Positions 44,320 through 52,813 of a stretch of DNA of 64,000 nt are shown here, piece by piece. The notes under the pieces were generated by a model. That model made no database searches, was not told the origin of the DNA, and was given only the letters and a program-made list of their open reading frames with translations. This DNA is from an uncultured Sunxiuqinia sp. (GTDB taxonomy: Bacteria > Bacteroidota > Bacteroidia > Bacteroidales > Prolixibacteraceae), in the NCBI RefSeq assembly GCF_947495665.1, contig NZ_CANLZV010000001.1, positions 1 through 64,000 of the forward strand. The letters run 5' to 3'. How positions within the stretch are numbered: position 1 is the stretch's first letter; every line of letters starts with the position of its first letter. The translations under genes and the position numbers were made by a program.

Positions 44320-45186
44320 TTACAGGAAATCAGCGATTCGTCCCAGATCATCTACTTTGTCTTGATAGCCCAAGGAGTCGTAGCTTTCAATCAGACTTTC
44401 CAGCAGCTTCTTTATGATCAACTTGTCTTCGCAAGGGGTATTGAAGTCATTGATATCGTACTGGTCATTTTTGTTGAGGAAAAAGTCAATTTCTTTCCGT
44501 CCAATAATGGCCCCCTTATTGGATGGGTTGATGTAGAATAAAATGGATGACTTGTAATCTTTACCATGAACTTCTTTGGCCAATTCCGGATCGATATAAG
44601 CCAGTAAAGGCGTTTTAGGAAAATTGATGAACTGGACGGGGAACTTGAGTTCTCGGGCAATCAAGGCATATAAAATGGCAATTGAAATGGCATTGCCTTT
44701 TTTTGTTTCGAGGATTTGATTTAAGTAGCAGTTTTGTGGCGAATTCAGGTTGTTCAGGTTAACCGAAAATTGGTTGGTATCATAGAAAATATGATTGAGC
44801 ACAGTAATTTTCTCCAGCGAAGTGAGCTTGTTGCTGATTTCAAGCCAAACGTCATTTGATATTTTCTGAAGTTTTGACCTGACTTGCTTTAACTTCAGAT
44901 CAGGATATTGGTATTGACTGATCAGGAAGAAGCCCTCAAACAGGTCAATTTGTTTTTGATTGGCCCAGTTGAGGATTTTGGTTCTGGTTTCTGCAAACTG
45001 GATTTGTTGAATCAGGTTCTCAATTCGATTTTGAATGAGTTCATCCAGGCTGGTTTCCCATATTTGTTCCAACTGGTCAACAATTCGTGCATCCTCGCAG
45101 AGTAATTGTTGCTCTACCGCTTCAAAGACCGTCTCATCCGGATCATCCAGTAAGGCAATTAAAGCTTGTAAACGGTCATTTTTCAT
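44320..45186 (-). CDS. SirB1-like transglutaminase-fold protein
   Basis: The 288-residue protein resembles the SirB1 / transglutaminase-like core-2 family. The core is at about 115-235, with LNHIFYDTNQFSVNLNNLNSPQNCYLNQILETKKGNAISIAILY and LKFPVQFINFP. In SirB1 relatives this region is a degenerate transglutaminase core; the Cys at 149 in PQNCYLN is in the wrong place for catalysis, and I see no classic Cys-His-Asp triad, so catalysis is doubtful. The N-terminal 100 residues are helical. It follows the nucleoside phosphorylase gene by 14 bases on the same strand, so the two are likely an operon. Confidence 0.75.
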   Translation of the reverse strand: MKNDRLQALIALLDDPDETVFEAVEQQLLCEDARIVDQLEQIWETSLDELIQNRIENLIQQIQFAETRTKILNWANQKQIDLFEGFFLISQYQYPDLKLKQVRSKLQKISNDVWLEISNKLTSLEKITVLNHIFYDTNQFSVNLNNLNSPQNCYLNQILETKKGNAISIAILYALIARELKFPVQFINFPKTPLLAYIDPELAKEVHGKDYKSSILFYINPSNKGAIIGRKEIDFFLNKNDQYDINDFNTPCEDKLIIKKLLESLIESYDSLGYQDKVDDLGRIADFL

Positions 45187-45200
45187 AACTACAAAACAAT

Positions 45201-46070
45201 TTAAGTTGATAACGTATCCAAGACTATTTTAATCAGCTTTTTCATTTCGGGGTGGTAGTTTTCGTTTGCTTCTTTGGTTGTTCGGTTGGCAATGATCAGG
45301 CAAATGGTAAGTGCCTGATGCCCGAGCAGGGCCGAAAGCCCGTAGATTGCCGAACACTCCATTTCGTAATTTGTTATTTGCAAGTCGTTGTAAAAGAAAC
45401 ATTCAACTTTTTCATTCAGCTTTGGGTCAGCCGTATTCAACCGTAGAATGCGTCCTTGCGGGCCATAAAATCCGGGCGCGGAGATGGTTACTCCTTCAAC
45501 AAAGTGCTGCTTTTTGAAACGATCGAGTAAAAGGGGTGATGAATTGACAACATAAGGTTTGCTCAAAAGCGAGTTCCAGTCGGTATGGTTGATGAAGTTA
45601 CGTTCAAAATCCAGGTCTGAAATCTGTTCTCGGTCGGCATAAAAGTTTAGCAAGCCATCAAAGCCAATGGCTTTGCGGGATATCACGTAGGAGTTAACCG
45701 GCAAGTGCTTTTGCAGCGCCCCCGAAGTTCCGATTCGGATAATGTTGAGCGAACGCTTTTCCTCTTTTATTTCCCGGGTTTCCAGGTCAATATTGACCAG
45801 AGCATCCAGCTCATTGATCACAATGTCAATGTTGTCTGTTCCAATGCCTGTTGAAATTACGGTAATGCGGGTGTTTTTATAGGTTCCCGTGGTTGAAACA
45901 AATTCCCGGTTCCGGATGGTAAATTCAATGTTGGAAAAGTGTGATGCGATTAACTCAACGCGGCCGGGATCGCCAACCAGCAAAACATGGTCGGCTATAT
46001 GTTCTGGCTTAAGGTGCAGGTGGAAGATACTCTTGTCGTTATTTATAATAAGTTCTGAAGAACCAATCAT
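45201..46070 (-). CDS. Nucleoside phosphorylase (uridine phosphorylase-like)
   Basis: The 289-residue protein is in the PNP/UDP family: HVLLVGDPGRVELIA near 28-42 (phosphate-binding R), VISTGIGTDNIDIVINEL near 71-88, RIGTSGALQ near 111-119, and a C-terminal YEMECSAIYGLSALLG near 235-250, where E and M bind the ribose. The sequence is most like uridine phosphorylase relatives, but the base specificity cannot be read with confidence. It works in nucleoside salvage. The SirB1-like gene follows immediately. Confidence 0.85.
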   Translation of the reverse strand: MIGSSELIINNDKSIFHLHLKPEHIADHVLLVGDPGRVELIASHFSNIEFTIRNREFVSTTGTYKNTRITVISTGIGTDNIDIVINELDALVNIDLETREIKEEKRSLNIIRIGTSGALQKHLPVNSYVISRKAIGFDGLLNFYADREQISDLDFERNFINHTDWNSLLSKPYVVNSSPLLLDRFKKQHFVEGVTISAPGFYGPQGRILRLNTADPKLNEKVECFFYNDLQITNYEMECSAIYGLSALLGHQALTICLIIANRTTKEANENYHPEMKKLIKIVLDTLST

Positions 46071-46245
46071 ATAATAGGGGTTTTGATGAATTTCAAATCT
46101 AATTAAAAAAAACTGATTATACCATACCCTTGTCGTTCTGAATCAAGCTCGTTAAGTGGATTTTGTTAACATTTGACTGTTTTGTTAAGGAAATCCTTAA
46201 AATTCTCTTACATTTACTTTTTATCATTTTAAAAATTTCATACCA

Positions 46246-47064
46246 ATGGATTTTAATTTTAAAAAGTCGTATCTCATTATTGCAGCAATTGTCGTTTTTG
46301 TTTTGCTGTTTTTTGGAAGTAGCATGTTTGTGACCATCCAGCCCGGTGAACGAGGAGTTATTTTCCGGCCTTTTACTTCAGGCTTGGACAAGGATAATAT
46401 TTATATTCCTGGTTTTCATATTGTGGCTCCCTGGAATACTTTATTCGTATATGATGTAAAAGAGCAACAACGGGAAGAGACCATGGATGTTTTGGATAAA
46501 AACGGATTATCGGTTAATGTTGATGTTTCTGTGCGTTTCAACCCAACTTATGATAAAATTGGGTATTTGCACGAGATTTTTGGAAAGCGCTACATCGACC
46601 AGTTAATAACTCCGGAAGTTCGTTCGTCGGTTCGTCAGGTGGCGGGGCGTTACACGGCAGAGGAAATTTATTCGACCAAAAGAAGCGAGGTGGAATCGTC
46701 CATTATTGAGGAAACAGAGAAGGTGCTCAATAAGAATAACATCGACATGAAAGCGCTTTTGATTCGCTCAATTAACCTGCCCGATAAAATTAAGCAGGCG
46801 ATTGAGAAGAAGCTTGAAGAAGAACAGGCATTCTTAACTTACCAGTATACGCTGCAAACAGCAGAACAGGAAGCGGAGAAAAAGCGGATTGAAGCCGAGG
46901 CAATTGCACGCTATAACCGTATTATTGATGCTTCATTAACAATGAATATTCTGAAACAACGCGGGATTGAAGCGACGTTGGAACTTTCGAAATCACCCAA
47001 TTCCAAGGTTGTTGTCATTGGAAGTACGAAAGAAGGTCTTCCCTTAATTCTGGGGAATAATTAA
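46246..47064 (+). CDS. Prohibitin/SPFH (band 7) family membrane protein
   Basis: The 272-residue protein has an N-terminal membrane helix at about 10-28, a band 7 domain (VTIQPGERGVIFRPFTSG to about residue 170), and a charged coiled coil (EEEQAFLTYQYTLQTAEQEAEKKRIEAEA). The SRGRY-like region is close to eukaryotic and bacterial prohibitins. Such proteins form membrane rings and partner with FtsH or transport systems. No protease gene is adjacent. The ATG at 46246 has good spacing and a terminator lies just after the gene. Confidence 0.88.
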   Translation: MDFNFKKSYLIIAAIVVFVLLFFGSSMFVTIQPGERGVIFRPFTSGLDKDNIYIPGFHIVAPWNTLFVYDVKEQQREETMDVLDKNGLSVNVDVSVRFNPTYDKIGYLHEIFGKRYIDQLITPEVRSSVRQVAGRYTAEEIYSTKRSEVESSIIEETEKVLNKNNIDMKALLIRSINLPDKIKQAIEKKLEEEQAFLTYQYTLQTAEQEAEKKRIEAEAIARYNRIIDASLTMNILKQRGIEATLELSKSPNSKVVVIGSTKEGLPLILGNN

Positions 47065-47082
47065 AATATTTCGAATCTCATG

Positions 47083-47119
47083 AAGCCGGCAAATAGCATT
47101 ATTTGACCGGCTTTTTTTT
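47083..47119 (+). terminator. Intrinsic terminator of the prohibitin-family gene
   Basis: AAGCCGG and CCGGCTT pair, with an inner AAAT/ATTT stem, and are followed by eight T residues 19 bases after the stop codon. Confidence 0.85.
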
Positions 47120-47279
47120 CGAAAAATTGTAGTGTTGAGCAATAGCCGAGAGTGGATAGTAATGGGGCAATAGCCAAAGATTGAATGGTAGTGATTCAGC
47201 AAGGCCAAGCTTGAACATGAAACAACCAACTCTCAACAGTTGATTTTGGGAAACAAATTTGTTAGGAACAGAAGACGTA

Positions 47280-47543
47280 TTAAAGCTCAGGAGTTTCTAA
47301 ATCTTCAAGGAAAGGAAACCAGGGAGCTGTTTTTTCATTTGAACCAGTGCTTCTTAAGGTATCAGCTTTGTCCTCATTGATCTGTGGCTTTTCTTCCGGT
47401 TTTTCCAGCTTGGGAAGCTGAGGTGCTTCTGCTGGTGCACTGATTACGGTATCGGTGGTGAATGGCTGTTCAATTTCGACCTGATGCGTCAATTTCAGTC
47501 CTAATAAGTAAAAAATAGAAGATGTGAGGATGATTAATTTCAT
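47280..47543 (-). CDS. Small membrane-anchored or exported proline-rich protein
   Basis: The 87-residue protein has a hydrophobic N-terminus (MKLIILTSSIFYLLGLKL) and then a Pro/Glu-rich tail such as APAEAPQLPKLEKPEEKPQ, ending in an aromatic WFPFLEDLE. No family is recognised. The minus-strand octamer TAATTTTG at 47571-47564, about 20 bases upstream, is a good -7 element. It may be a lipid-free anchor or interaction peptide. It stands alone. Confidence 0.5.
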   Translation of the reverse strand: MKLIILTSSIFYLLGLKLTHQVEIEQPFTTDTVISAPAEAPQLPKLEKPEEKPQINEDKADTLRSTGSNEKTAPWFPFLEDLETPEL

Positions 47544-47676
47544 AGCTTATTTCTTGATACAACCAAAATTATACTTTTTTACTTAATGTTTGGAAGAATT
47601 ATCGGTGAATGGCTTAATTTTTTCTTTAAATAATGTTAATATGTCTGCAAACAGGCCTGGTAAATCTTCATCAAAT

Positions 47677-47740
47677 GTGCTACCTGCTGCTGACTGTGGA
47701 TCAGTTCAAGGCCAGCAGCAGGTAGCACTGTTTTGTTTTT
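47677..47740 (+). terminator. Strong terminator-like hairpin without an assigned gene
   Basis: A perfect 16-base-pair stem (GTGCTACCTGCTGCTG with its complement, arms 47677-47692 and 47713-47728) and a 20-base loop are followed by TGTTTTGTTTTTTTT on the + strand. The nearest + strand gene ends 600 bases upstream behind its own terminator. This may end an unannotated small RNA. The minus-strand gene 47755-48768 ends next to it but lacks a T run on that side. Confidence 0.7.
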
Positions 47741-47754
47741 TTTATAACAAGCTG

Positions 47755-48768
47755 TTAGGCCTGCTGGTTTGCCGGGAAATCATGTTGGGGATAAACAATA
47801 CCGGCATCAGCTCGCACCCGATCCAGCGTGTCCATTAAGTCAAGCGTAATGGCGAAGGTCATCATGTCACTTTCAATTCTTCCTTCATCCAGGCATTTCA
47901 TCACATGTGCCGCTTCAAACTGATAGCCTTTTCCTTCGATTGGAGGTACTTCCACAGGTTCTTCATGCTCCATGCCTTGTTGCCAAATACAAATTTGGGC
48001 ATTGGCAAACCAGCGTCGGTTAAGGCGCAGGTAGCCTTTCTCGCACCAAAATTCGGATTGGATGGAGGAATGCGAGGCAAAGCTCGAAACCAGCGAAGCC
48101 ATGGCTCCATTGGCGTATTTGAAACTCATGAGAATGGATTCTTCGCTATTGGTAAAGCTAAATTGGGGGAGTGTTTGGATGGTTTCCGGTTTACCTAAGG
48201 TCATAAGAGCTGCAAAAACCGGATAGATGCCAATATCAAGTAGTGATCCTCCGCCCAGGTCAATATTGTACAAGCGCAGGTCTGCATTTTTTTCTGCATT
48301 GAATGCAAAGTCAGAGCGTACCATCTTTAATTGGCCCAGCTTTCCGGATTGAAGAATTTCCATGGCTTTCAGGAAACCGGGTTGAAAGCGGGTCCAGAAA
48401 GCTTCCATCAAAAAGGTATTGTTTCGCTTGGCGCAGTCGATCATTTCCCGAGCTTCGCGTGCGTTCATGGCAAAGGCTTTTTCGCACAATACAGCTTTTT
48501 GGTGTGTCAGGCACAAAAGCGCATGCTCGTGATGGTGAGAGTGTGGAGTGGCAATATAAACGATGTCTACCTGTGGATCTTCAACCAGTTCGTTGTAGCT
48601 TCCATAGGCTTTCTCAAATCCCAATTGGCTGGCAAACTCCTGAGCGCGATTCAAACTTCGTGAAGCCGCGGCATAAAGCTTGGCATTGGGAAGCAGTTTT
48701 AAGTCTTCAGCAAATTTTCGTGCAATTTTTCCACAGCCTAAAATGGCCCAGTTGTATTGTTTTTTCAT
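47755..48768 (-). CDS. Gfo/Idh/MocA family oxidoreductase
   Basis: The 337-residue protein has an N-terminal Rossmann domain (WAILGCGKIARKFAEDLK, about 6-24; VDIVYIATPHSHHHEHALLCL, about 68-88; the AVLCEKAFAMNAREAREMI motif with the usual E-K-P replaced by E-K-A) and the family's C-terminal substrate domain. The family uses NAD(P) to oxidise or reduce sugars, inositols and related compounds. It resembles dihydrodiol dehydrogenase-type members. The exact substrate is unknown. The gene stands alone. Confidence 0.85.
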   Translation of the reverse strand: MKKQYNWAILGCGKIARKFAEDLKLLPNAKLYAAASRSLNRAQEFASQLGFEKAYGSYNELVEDPQVDIVYIATPHSHHHEHALLCLTHQKAVLCEKAFAMNAREAREMIDCAKRNNTFLMEAFWTRFQPGFLKAMEILQSGKLGQLKMVRSDFAFNAEKNADLRLYNIDLGGGSLLDIGIYPVFAALMTLGKPETIQTLPQFSFTNSEESILMSFKYANGAMASLVSSFASHSSIQSEFWCEKGYLRLNRRWFANAQICIWQQGMEHEEPVEVPPIEGKGYQFEAAHVMKCLDEGRIESDMMTFAITLDLMDTLDRVRADAGIVYPQHDFPANQQA

Positions 48769-48906
48769 GTTTGATTATTTTGAAGGACAAGATAATGAAT
48801 CTTACATAAAAAAACAGGGAAGGGAGGCTCGGATTTGTGAAGGTGTGAAGTTGGTTTTGGAGTGGTGTTTTTTCCCAATCGAAAGTGGCAAGTAGTGAAG
48901 CGAAGA

Positions 48907-49473
48907 CTAGCTTACAAGTTTTTTCAATTCCTGTATAAAGAAACTTAATTCTTTTTTATACAGCTGAAAATAGGAGCTGAGGTCATCAATTTTCTCCAAG
49001 ATAAAATCATTCAGTTCATCATCCGTTGAAATTTTGGAGAGCTTATCCAGGAACTCCCACCGATGCCCTTCAAACCAATTTTCATCGCGTAGTTTTCGGC
49101 GACCCCCATAGCGGCTGAAGTAATAGATATAAACGTTGGCAATGTGTTCTTTGCTTGGGTTTTCAAGTACCCGGTTCAAACCGCCCGAAACCGATCTTAG
49201 CAAAAGCCAGTAACGGTTAAACTCTTCACTGTATTCGCTGAGGTATTTCAGGTTTTTAACTTTAATATAGAATTCATGGATTTCATGCTTAAGCAGATGG
49301 GTTTCGAGTTCATCCATTATTTCAGGAATTTGATTGATGAACTCTTCGATGAACGCATTTTTTTTATCAGATGGCACATCGCCTTCCGAATAACCATACG
49401 CTCGGTTGAAATATTTATAGAACCTCTCTGCAGGCGTCATGTTGAATTCTATTGGTAAGCTAATTTCATACAT
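48907..49473 (-). CDS. Helical hypothetical protein
   Basis: The 188-residue protein is almost entirely helical and charged, rich in Glu, Lys and Tyr (for example EFINQIPEIMDELETHLLKH and LRSVSGGLNRVLENPSKEHI). There is no signal peptide, membrane segment or catalytic motif, and I do not recognise a family. It starts at ATG 49473 and is followed by the Gfo/Idh gene on the same strand after 138 bases. Codon use is like its neighbours. Confidence 0.6.
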   Translation of the reverse strand: MYEISLPIEFNMTPAERFYKYFNRAYGYSEGDVPSDKKNAFIEEFINQIPEIMDELETHLLKHEIHEFYIKVKNLKYLSEYSEEFNRYWLLLRSVSGGLNRVLENPSKEHIANVYIYYFSRYGGRRKLRDENWFEGHRWEFLDKLSKISTDDELNDFILEKIDDLSSYFQLYKKELSFFIQELKKLVS

Positions 49474-49771
49474 TTATTCTTAATTGTCAATTGGTTATAG
49501 CCAGGAGTTATTGAAACAGTAGTTTTGGTTATCAATGTGGTATATACACTGACCAAAAAAAAGAGTTGTTTGTCGGAAAAATCCTAACAGGAGCTTAAAG
49601 CGCTTCTGCAATCCTTTTTGATCCAGTTGCTGACTCATGTTTTAAACCTACGCTCCAGTTGCTGTCATTTTTATGAAACAGGGGCTTTTACAAAATGTTT
49701 AAGCCTTTCATTCTATTTAACGAATACTTATCTTTTGTATTGTGTTTGATTTCTTCTAGGGTGGCACGGAT
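49474..49771. other. Intergenic region, nothing recognised
   Basis: About 300 bases between the helical hypothetical gene and the cysN terminator. I see no open frame with a ribosome-binding site, no tRNA and no repeats here. Confidence 0.35.
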
Positions 49772-49801
49772 AAAAAAAGGGAACCTCATATTGAGATTCC
49801 C
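49772..49801 (-). terminator. Intrinsic terminator of the sulfate operon
   Basis: On the minus strand GGGAATCTCA pairs with TGAGGTTCCC around an ATA loop, followed by seven T residues. It lies 25 bases after the cysN stop codon. Confidence 0.85.
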
Positions 49802-49825
49802 CTTGGCTATCTTGTACAACTTGTA

Positions 49826-51733
49826 TTAATGGAGCGGGAAAATTGAATTTTCACGAATGTATTCAATGACCAGGTCCGGGTTTTTACCGTTGTTTGTCGG
49901 ATCAAGTTTCAAGGCAGCGTCCTCCGGTGTTTCAAACGGAAGGTCTACTCCTGGAACATATTTGATGGTCTCATCGGCATAAAATTCAGGTTTATTCTTT
50001 TTGCAGAATTCCATCGAAGCATCCATCAGGAACAAGTGGAAACGGTCTTCTCCGATAATATCGGTTACTTGTTTCCGGATGGCCTGATCGGGCGAAATAA
50101 AGGAACAGATGGTAATGATGCCTTGGTCGTTGAGTAAGCGGCAAACTTCGGCTACACGACGCAGGTGCTCGGCACGATCGGTAGGTGAGTAGTCCAGCTC
50201 TTTTGAAAGGCCTGAACGCACCGAACTTCCATCGAGCAGAACGACGGTAGCTCCCATGTCGAACAATTGCTTTTCGAGGCTGAATGCAAACTCATTCTTT
50301 CCAGAGCCATGCAATCCGGTTACCCAAAGGGTTGCTCCTTTTTGATTGTAGCGGGTTTGATATTCGCTATCAGAAACCAGGCCTTGTCCTTTGCGAATCA
50401 GTTCCCGGTGTTGGTCGCTGATTTTTGAGGGCAGGTCATCTGGGCTCAGTTTGTCGATAATCATTCCAACCGCAACTGTGTTATTGGTTACTGGATGAAT
50501 CAATACAAATGAACCGGTGTTTTTGTTTTTCTTGTAAGGATCAAAAAACAGCGGTTTATTGGTGGTCAGCACGGCACGTCCAATCTCATTCAACTCCAGA
50601 AAATCAACTTCTGATTTTTGAAGCGTGTTGACATCGGTTTTGTATTTGATTTTATCAATACGGACTTTGGTGCTGTTGTTGGCGTGTTTGATAAAAAACT
50701 GGATTGACGGATCCATAGGCTTTTCATCCATCCACACTACCGTGGCTTCAAAGTGACGCTCAATGCGGGGCAGGTTGTCAGGATAGACAATCATATCGCC
50801 TCGTGAAACATCGACTTCATCATTTAAGGTGATGGTAACGGCTTGAGGTGGGAATGCTTCATCCAGCTCGCCATCGTAAGTCGTGATGCTTTTGATGGTT
50901 GATTTCTTCCGGGAGGGAAGTACCATAATTTCTTCTCCTTTGCGGACGATTCCGGATGCAATCCGGGTTGAAAATCCCCGGAAATCACGGTCTGGACGCA
51001 GCACATATTGTACGGGGTAGCGCAAATCATCGAAGTTGCGGTCGGAGCTGATATGAACCGATTCCAGGAACTCGAGCATGGCCATGCCTTTGTACCAAGG
51101 CATACGCTCGGAGTGATCAACCACATTATCTCCTTTTAGCGCGGAGAGTGGAATGTAGGTGACATCCGGAATGTCGAGCTGGGCCACAAAGTTTTTATAT
51201 TCTTCACAAATGTCATTAAATACTTGCTGGTCAAAATCAACCAAGTCCATCTTGTTCACTGCCAGCACCACGTGTTTAATGCCCAGTAGCGAAACCAGGA
51301 AGGTATGACGCCGGGTTTGAGTAATCACGCCTTTGGTGGCATCAATCAGAATAATGGCCAAATTGGCCGTTGATGCACCTGTTACCATGTTGCGCGTATA
51401 TTGCTCGTGTCCAGGGGTGTCGGCAATAATGAATTTCCGTTTGTTGGTTGAAAAGTAACGGTAGGCAACATCAATGGTAATTCCTTGTTCGCGTTCGGCT
51501 TTCAAACCGTCAAGCAATAAGGCGTAGTCAATGTCTTCGCCGGCATGTCCCACGCGCTTGCTGTCGCGCTGCAGTGCGGCAAGCTGGTCTTCATAAAGTC
51601 GTTTACTGTCAAAAAGTAACCGGCCAATCAAGGTCGATTTTCCGTCATCAACCGAACCTGCGGTCAATAAGCGTAATAGGTCCTTCTTTTCGTCCTGATC
51701 AAGAAAAGCCTTTATATCTATGGGTTGTGTCAT
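49826..51733 (-). CDS. cysN: Sulfate adenylyltransferase GTPase subunit with degenerate APS-kinase domain
   Basis: From ATG 51733 (a TTG at 51739 is less likely) the protein is 635 residues. The EF-Tu-like GTPase part shows GSVDDGKST near 26-34, DTPGHEQY near 105-112 and NKMD near 160, then beta-barrel domains to about 430. It activates ATP sulfurylase CysD. The C-terminal 175 residues match APS kinase but the P-loop ends G-K479-N480 where Ser/Thr is usual, D-G-D-N reads D-G-S-S (501-504), and the K-G-L-Y-K-K-A-R lid is missing. S547, in F-I-S-P, remains. APS kinase activity is therefore doubtful. The gene ends a permease-cysD-cysN operon. Confidence 0.88.
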   Translation of the reverse strand: MTQPIDIKAFLDQDEKKDLLRLLTAGSVDDGKSTLIGRLLFDSKRLYEDQLAALQRDSKRVGHAGEDIDYALLLDGLKAEREQGITIDVAYRYFSTNKRKFIIADTPGHEQYTRNMVTGASTANLAIILIDATKGVITQTRRHTFLVSLLGIKHVVLAVNKMDLVDFDQQVFNDICEEYKNFVAQLDIPDVTYIPLSALKGDNVVDHSERMPWYKGMAMLEFLESVHISSDRNFDDLRYPVQYVLRPDRDFRGFSTRIASGIVRKGEEIMVLPSRKKSTIKSITTYDGELDEAFPPQAVTITLNDEVDVSRGDMIVYPDNLPRIERHFEATVVWMDEKPMDPSIQFFIKHANNSTKVRIDKIKYKTDVNTLQKSEVDFLELNEIGRAVLTTNKPLFFDPYKKNKNTGSFVLIHPVTNNTVAVGMIIDKLSPDDLPSKISDQHRELIRKGQGLVSDSEYQTRYNQKGATLWVTGLHGSGKNEFAFSLEKQLFDMGATVVLLDGSSVRSGLSKELDYSPTDRAEHLRRVAEVCRLLNDQGIITICSFISPDQAIRKQVTDIIGEDRFHLFLMDASMEFCKKNKPEFYADETIKYVPGVDLPFETPEDAALKLDPTNNGKNPDLVIEYIRENSIFPLH

Positions 51734-51788
51734 GTTCAAAGTTTTAAATCAATTTTCAGCGTTGTTGGTTGTTGCACTCTGTTGAAGT

Positions 51789-52697
51789 CTAGAAGTAACC
51801 TTCGCGCTTTTTTTGCTCCATACTACCTTCCTGGTCAAAGTCGATCACACGGGTAGTTCGCTCGGAAACAGTCACCGTCATCATTTCTTCAACAATTTTC
51901 TCAATATTATCGGCTTCTGAATCAATTGCTCCGGTGAGTGGGTAACAGCCAAGTGTCCGGAAACGAACTTTTCGCATTTCTGCTTTTTCTACCAGTTCTT
52001 TAGGCATGCGCTCATCGTCAACCATAATCAGGTTGCCGTCCACTTCAACAATGGGGCGTTCTTTGGCATAATACAAAGGAACGATGGGGATATTTTCCAG
52101 GCGGATGTACTGCCAGATGTCGAGTTCAGTCCAGTTCGAAATCGGGAACACGCGAATCGACTCTCCTTTATGTACTTTGGCGTTGTAAATGTCCCATAGC
52201 TCCGGACGTTGGTTTTTGGGATCCCATTGGTGAAATTTATCACGGAAAGAGAAGATTCGCTCTTTGGCACGCGATTTTTCTTCGTCGCGACGAGCACCTC
52301 CAAAGGCGGCGTCAAACTTATATTTTGAAAGGCCTTCCAGTAGCGCCTGTGTCTTCATCACATCGGTGTGCACTTTACTTCCGTGTGTAAATGGGCCTAC
52401 GCCGCTTTCAAATCCTTCCTTGTTGTAATGAACAATCAGGTCCCAGCCATTTTCCTTGGCGTAATTGTCGCGGAATTCGACCATTTCCTTAAACTTCCAT
52501 TTGGAGTCAATGTGCATGAGCGGAAAAGGAACTTTTCCGGGGTAGAAAGCTTTTTCGGCCAAGCGAACCATTACGGATGAGTCTTTCCCGATGGAATACA
52601 GCATGACGGGATTTTCAAATTCGGCTGCCACTTCACGAATGATGTGAATGGCCTCAGCCTCTAATTCACGCAAGTGGGTCAGAGTATATTTATTCAT
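51789..52697 (-). CDS. cysD: Sulfate adenylyltransferase subunit 2
   Basis: From ATG 52697 the protein is 302 residues. It has the PP-loop motif [12 protein letters not shown] near 31-42, a family-typical [40 protein letters not shown] near 125-148, and [23 protein letters not shown]. With CysN it makes adenosine phosphosulfate from sulfate and ATP in the cytoplasm. A 12-residue longer start is possible but less typical. cysN follows after 55 bases. Confidence 0.93.
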   Translation of the reverse strand: MNKYTLTHLRELEAEAIHIIREVAAEFENPVMLYSIGKDSSVMVRLAEKAFYPGKVPFPLMHIDSKWKFKEMVEFRDNYAKENGWDLIVHYNKEGFESGVGPFTHGSKVHTDVMKTQALLEGLSKYKFDAAFGGARRDEEKSRAKERIFSFRDKFHQWDPKNQRPELWDIYNAKVHKGESIRVFPISNWTELDIWQYIRLENIPIVPLYYAKERPIVEVDGNLIMVDDERMPKELVEKAEMRKVRFRTLGCYPLTGAIDSEADNIEKIVEEMMTVTVSERTTRVIDFDQEGSMEQKKREGYF

Positions 52698-52813
52698 GAT
52701 TAGGATTTTTAAAGCGCAATTTGCATCAAGCAAATTTGTGAAAACTAATTAGGGGGACAAAAATAGGTTATTCTGCGTTAATTCTAGTAGGTATTAACTC
52801 TTATTCCTCTTAT

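Noticed and set aside
47590-47838. 82-codon + strand frame across the orphan terminator
   Set aside because: It runs through a perfect hairpin and into the opposite gene; no ribosome-binding site or family.
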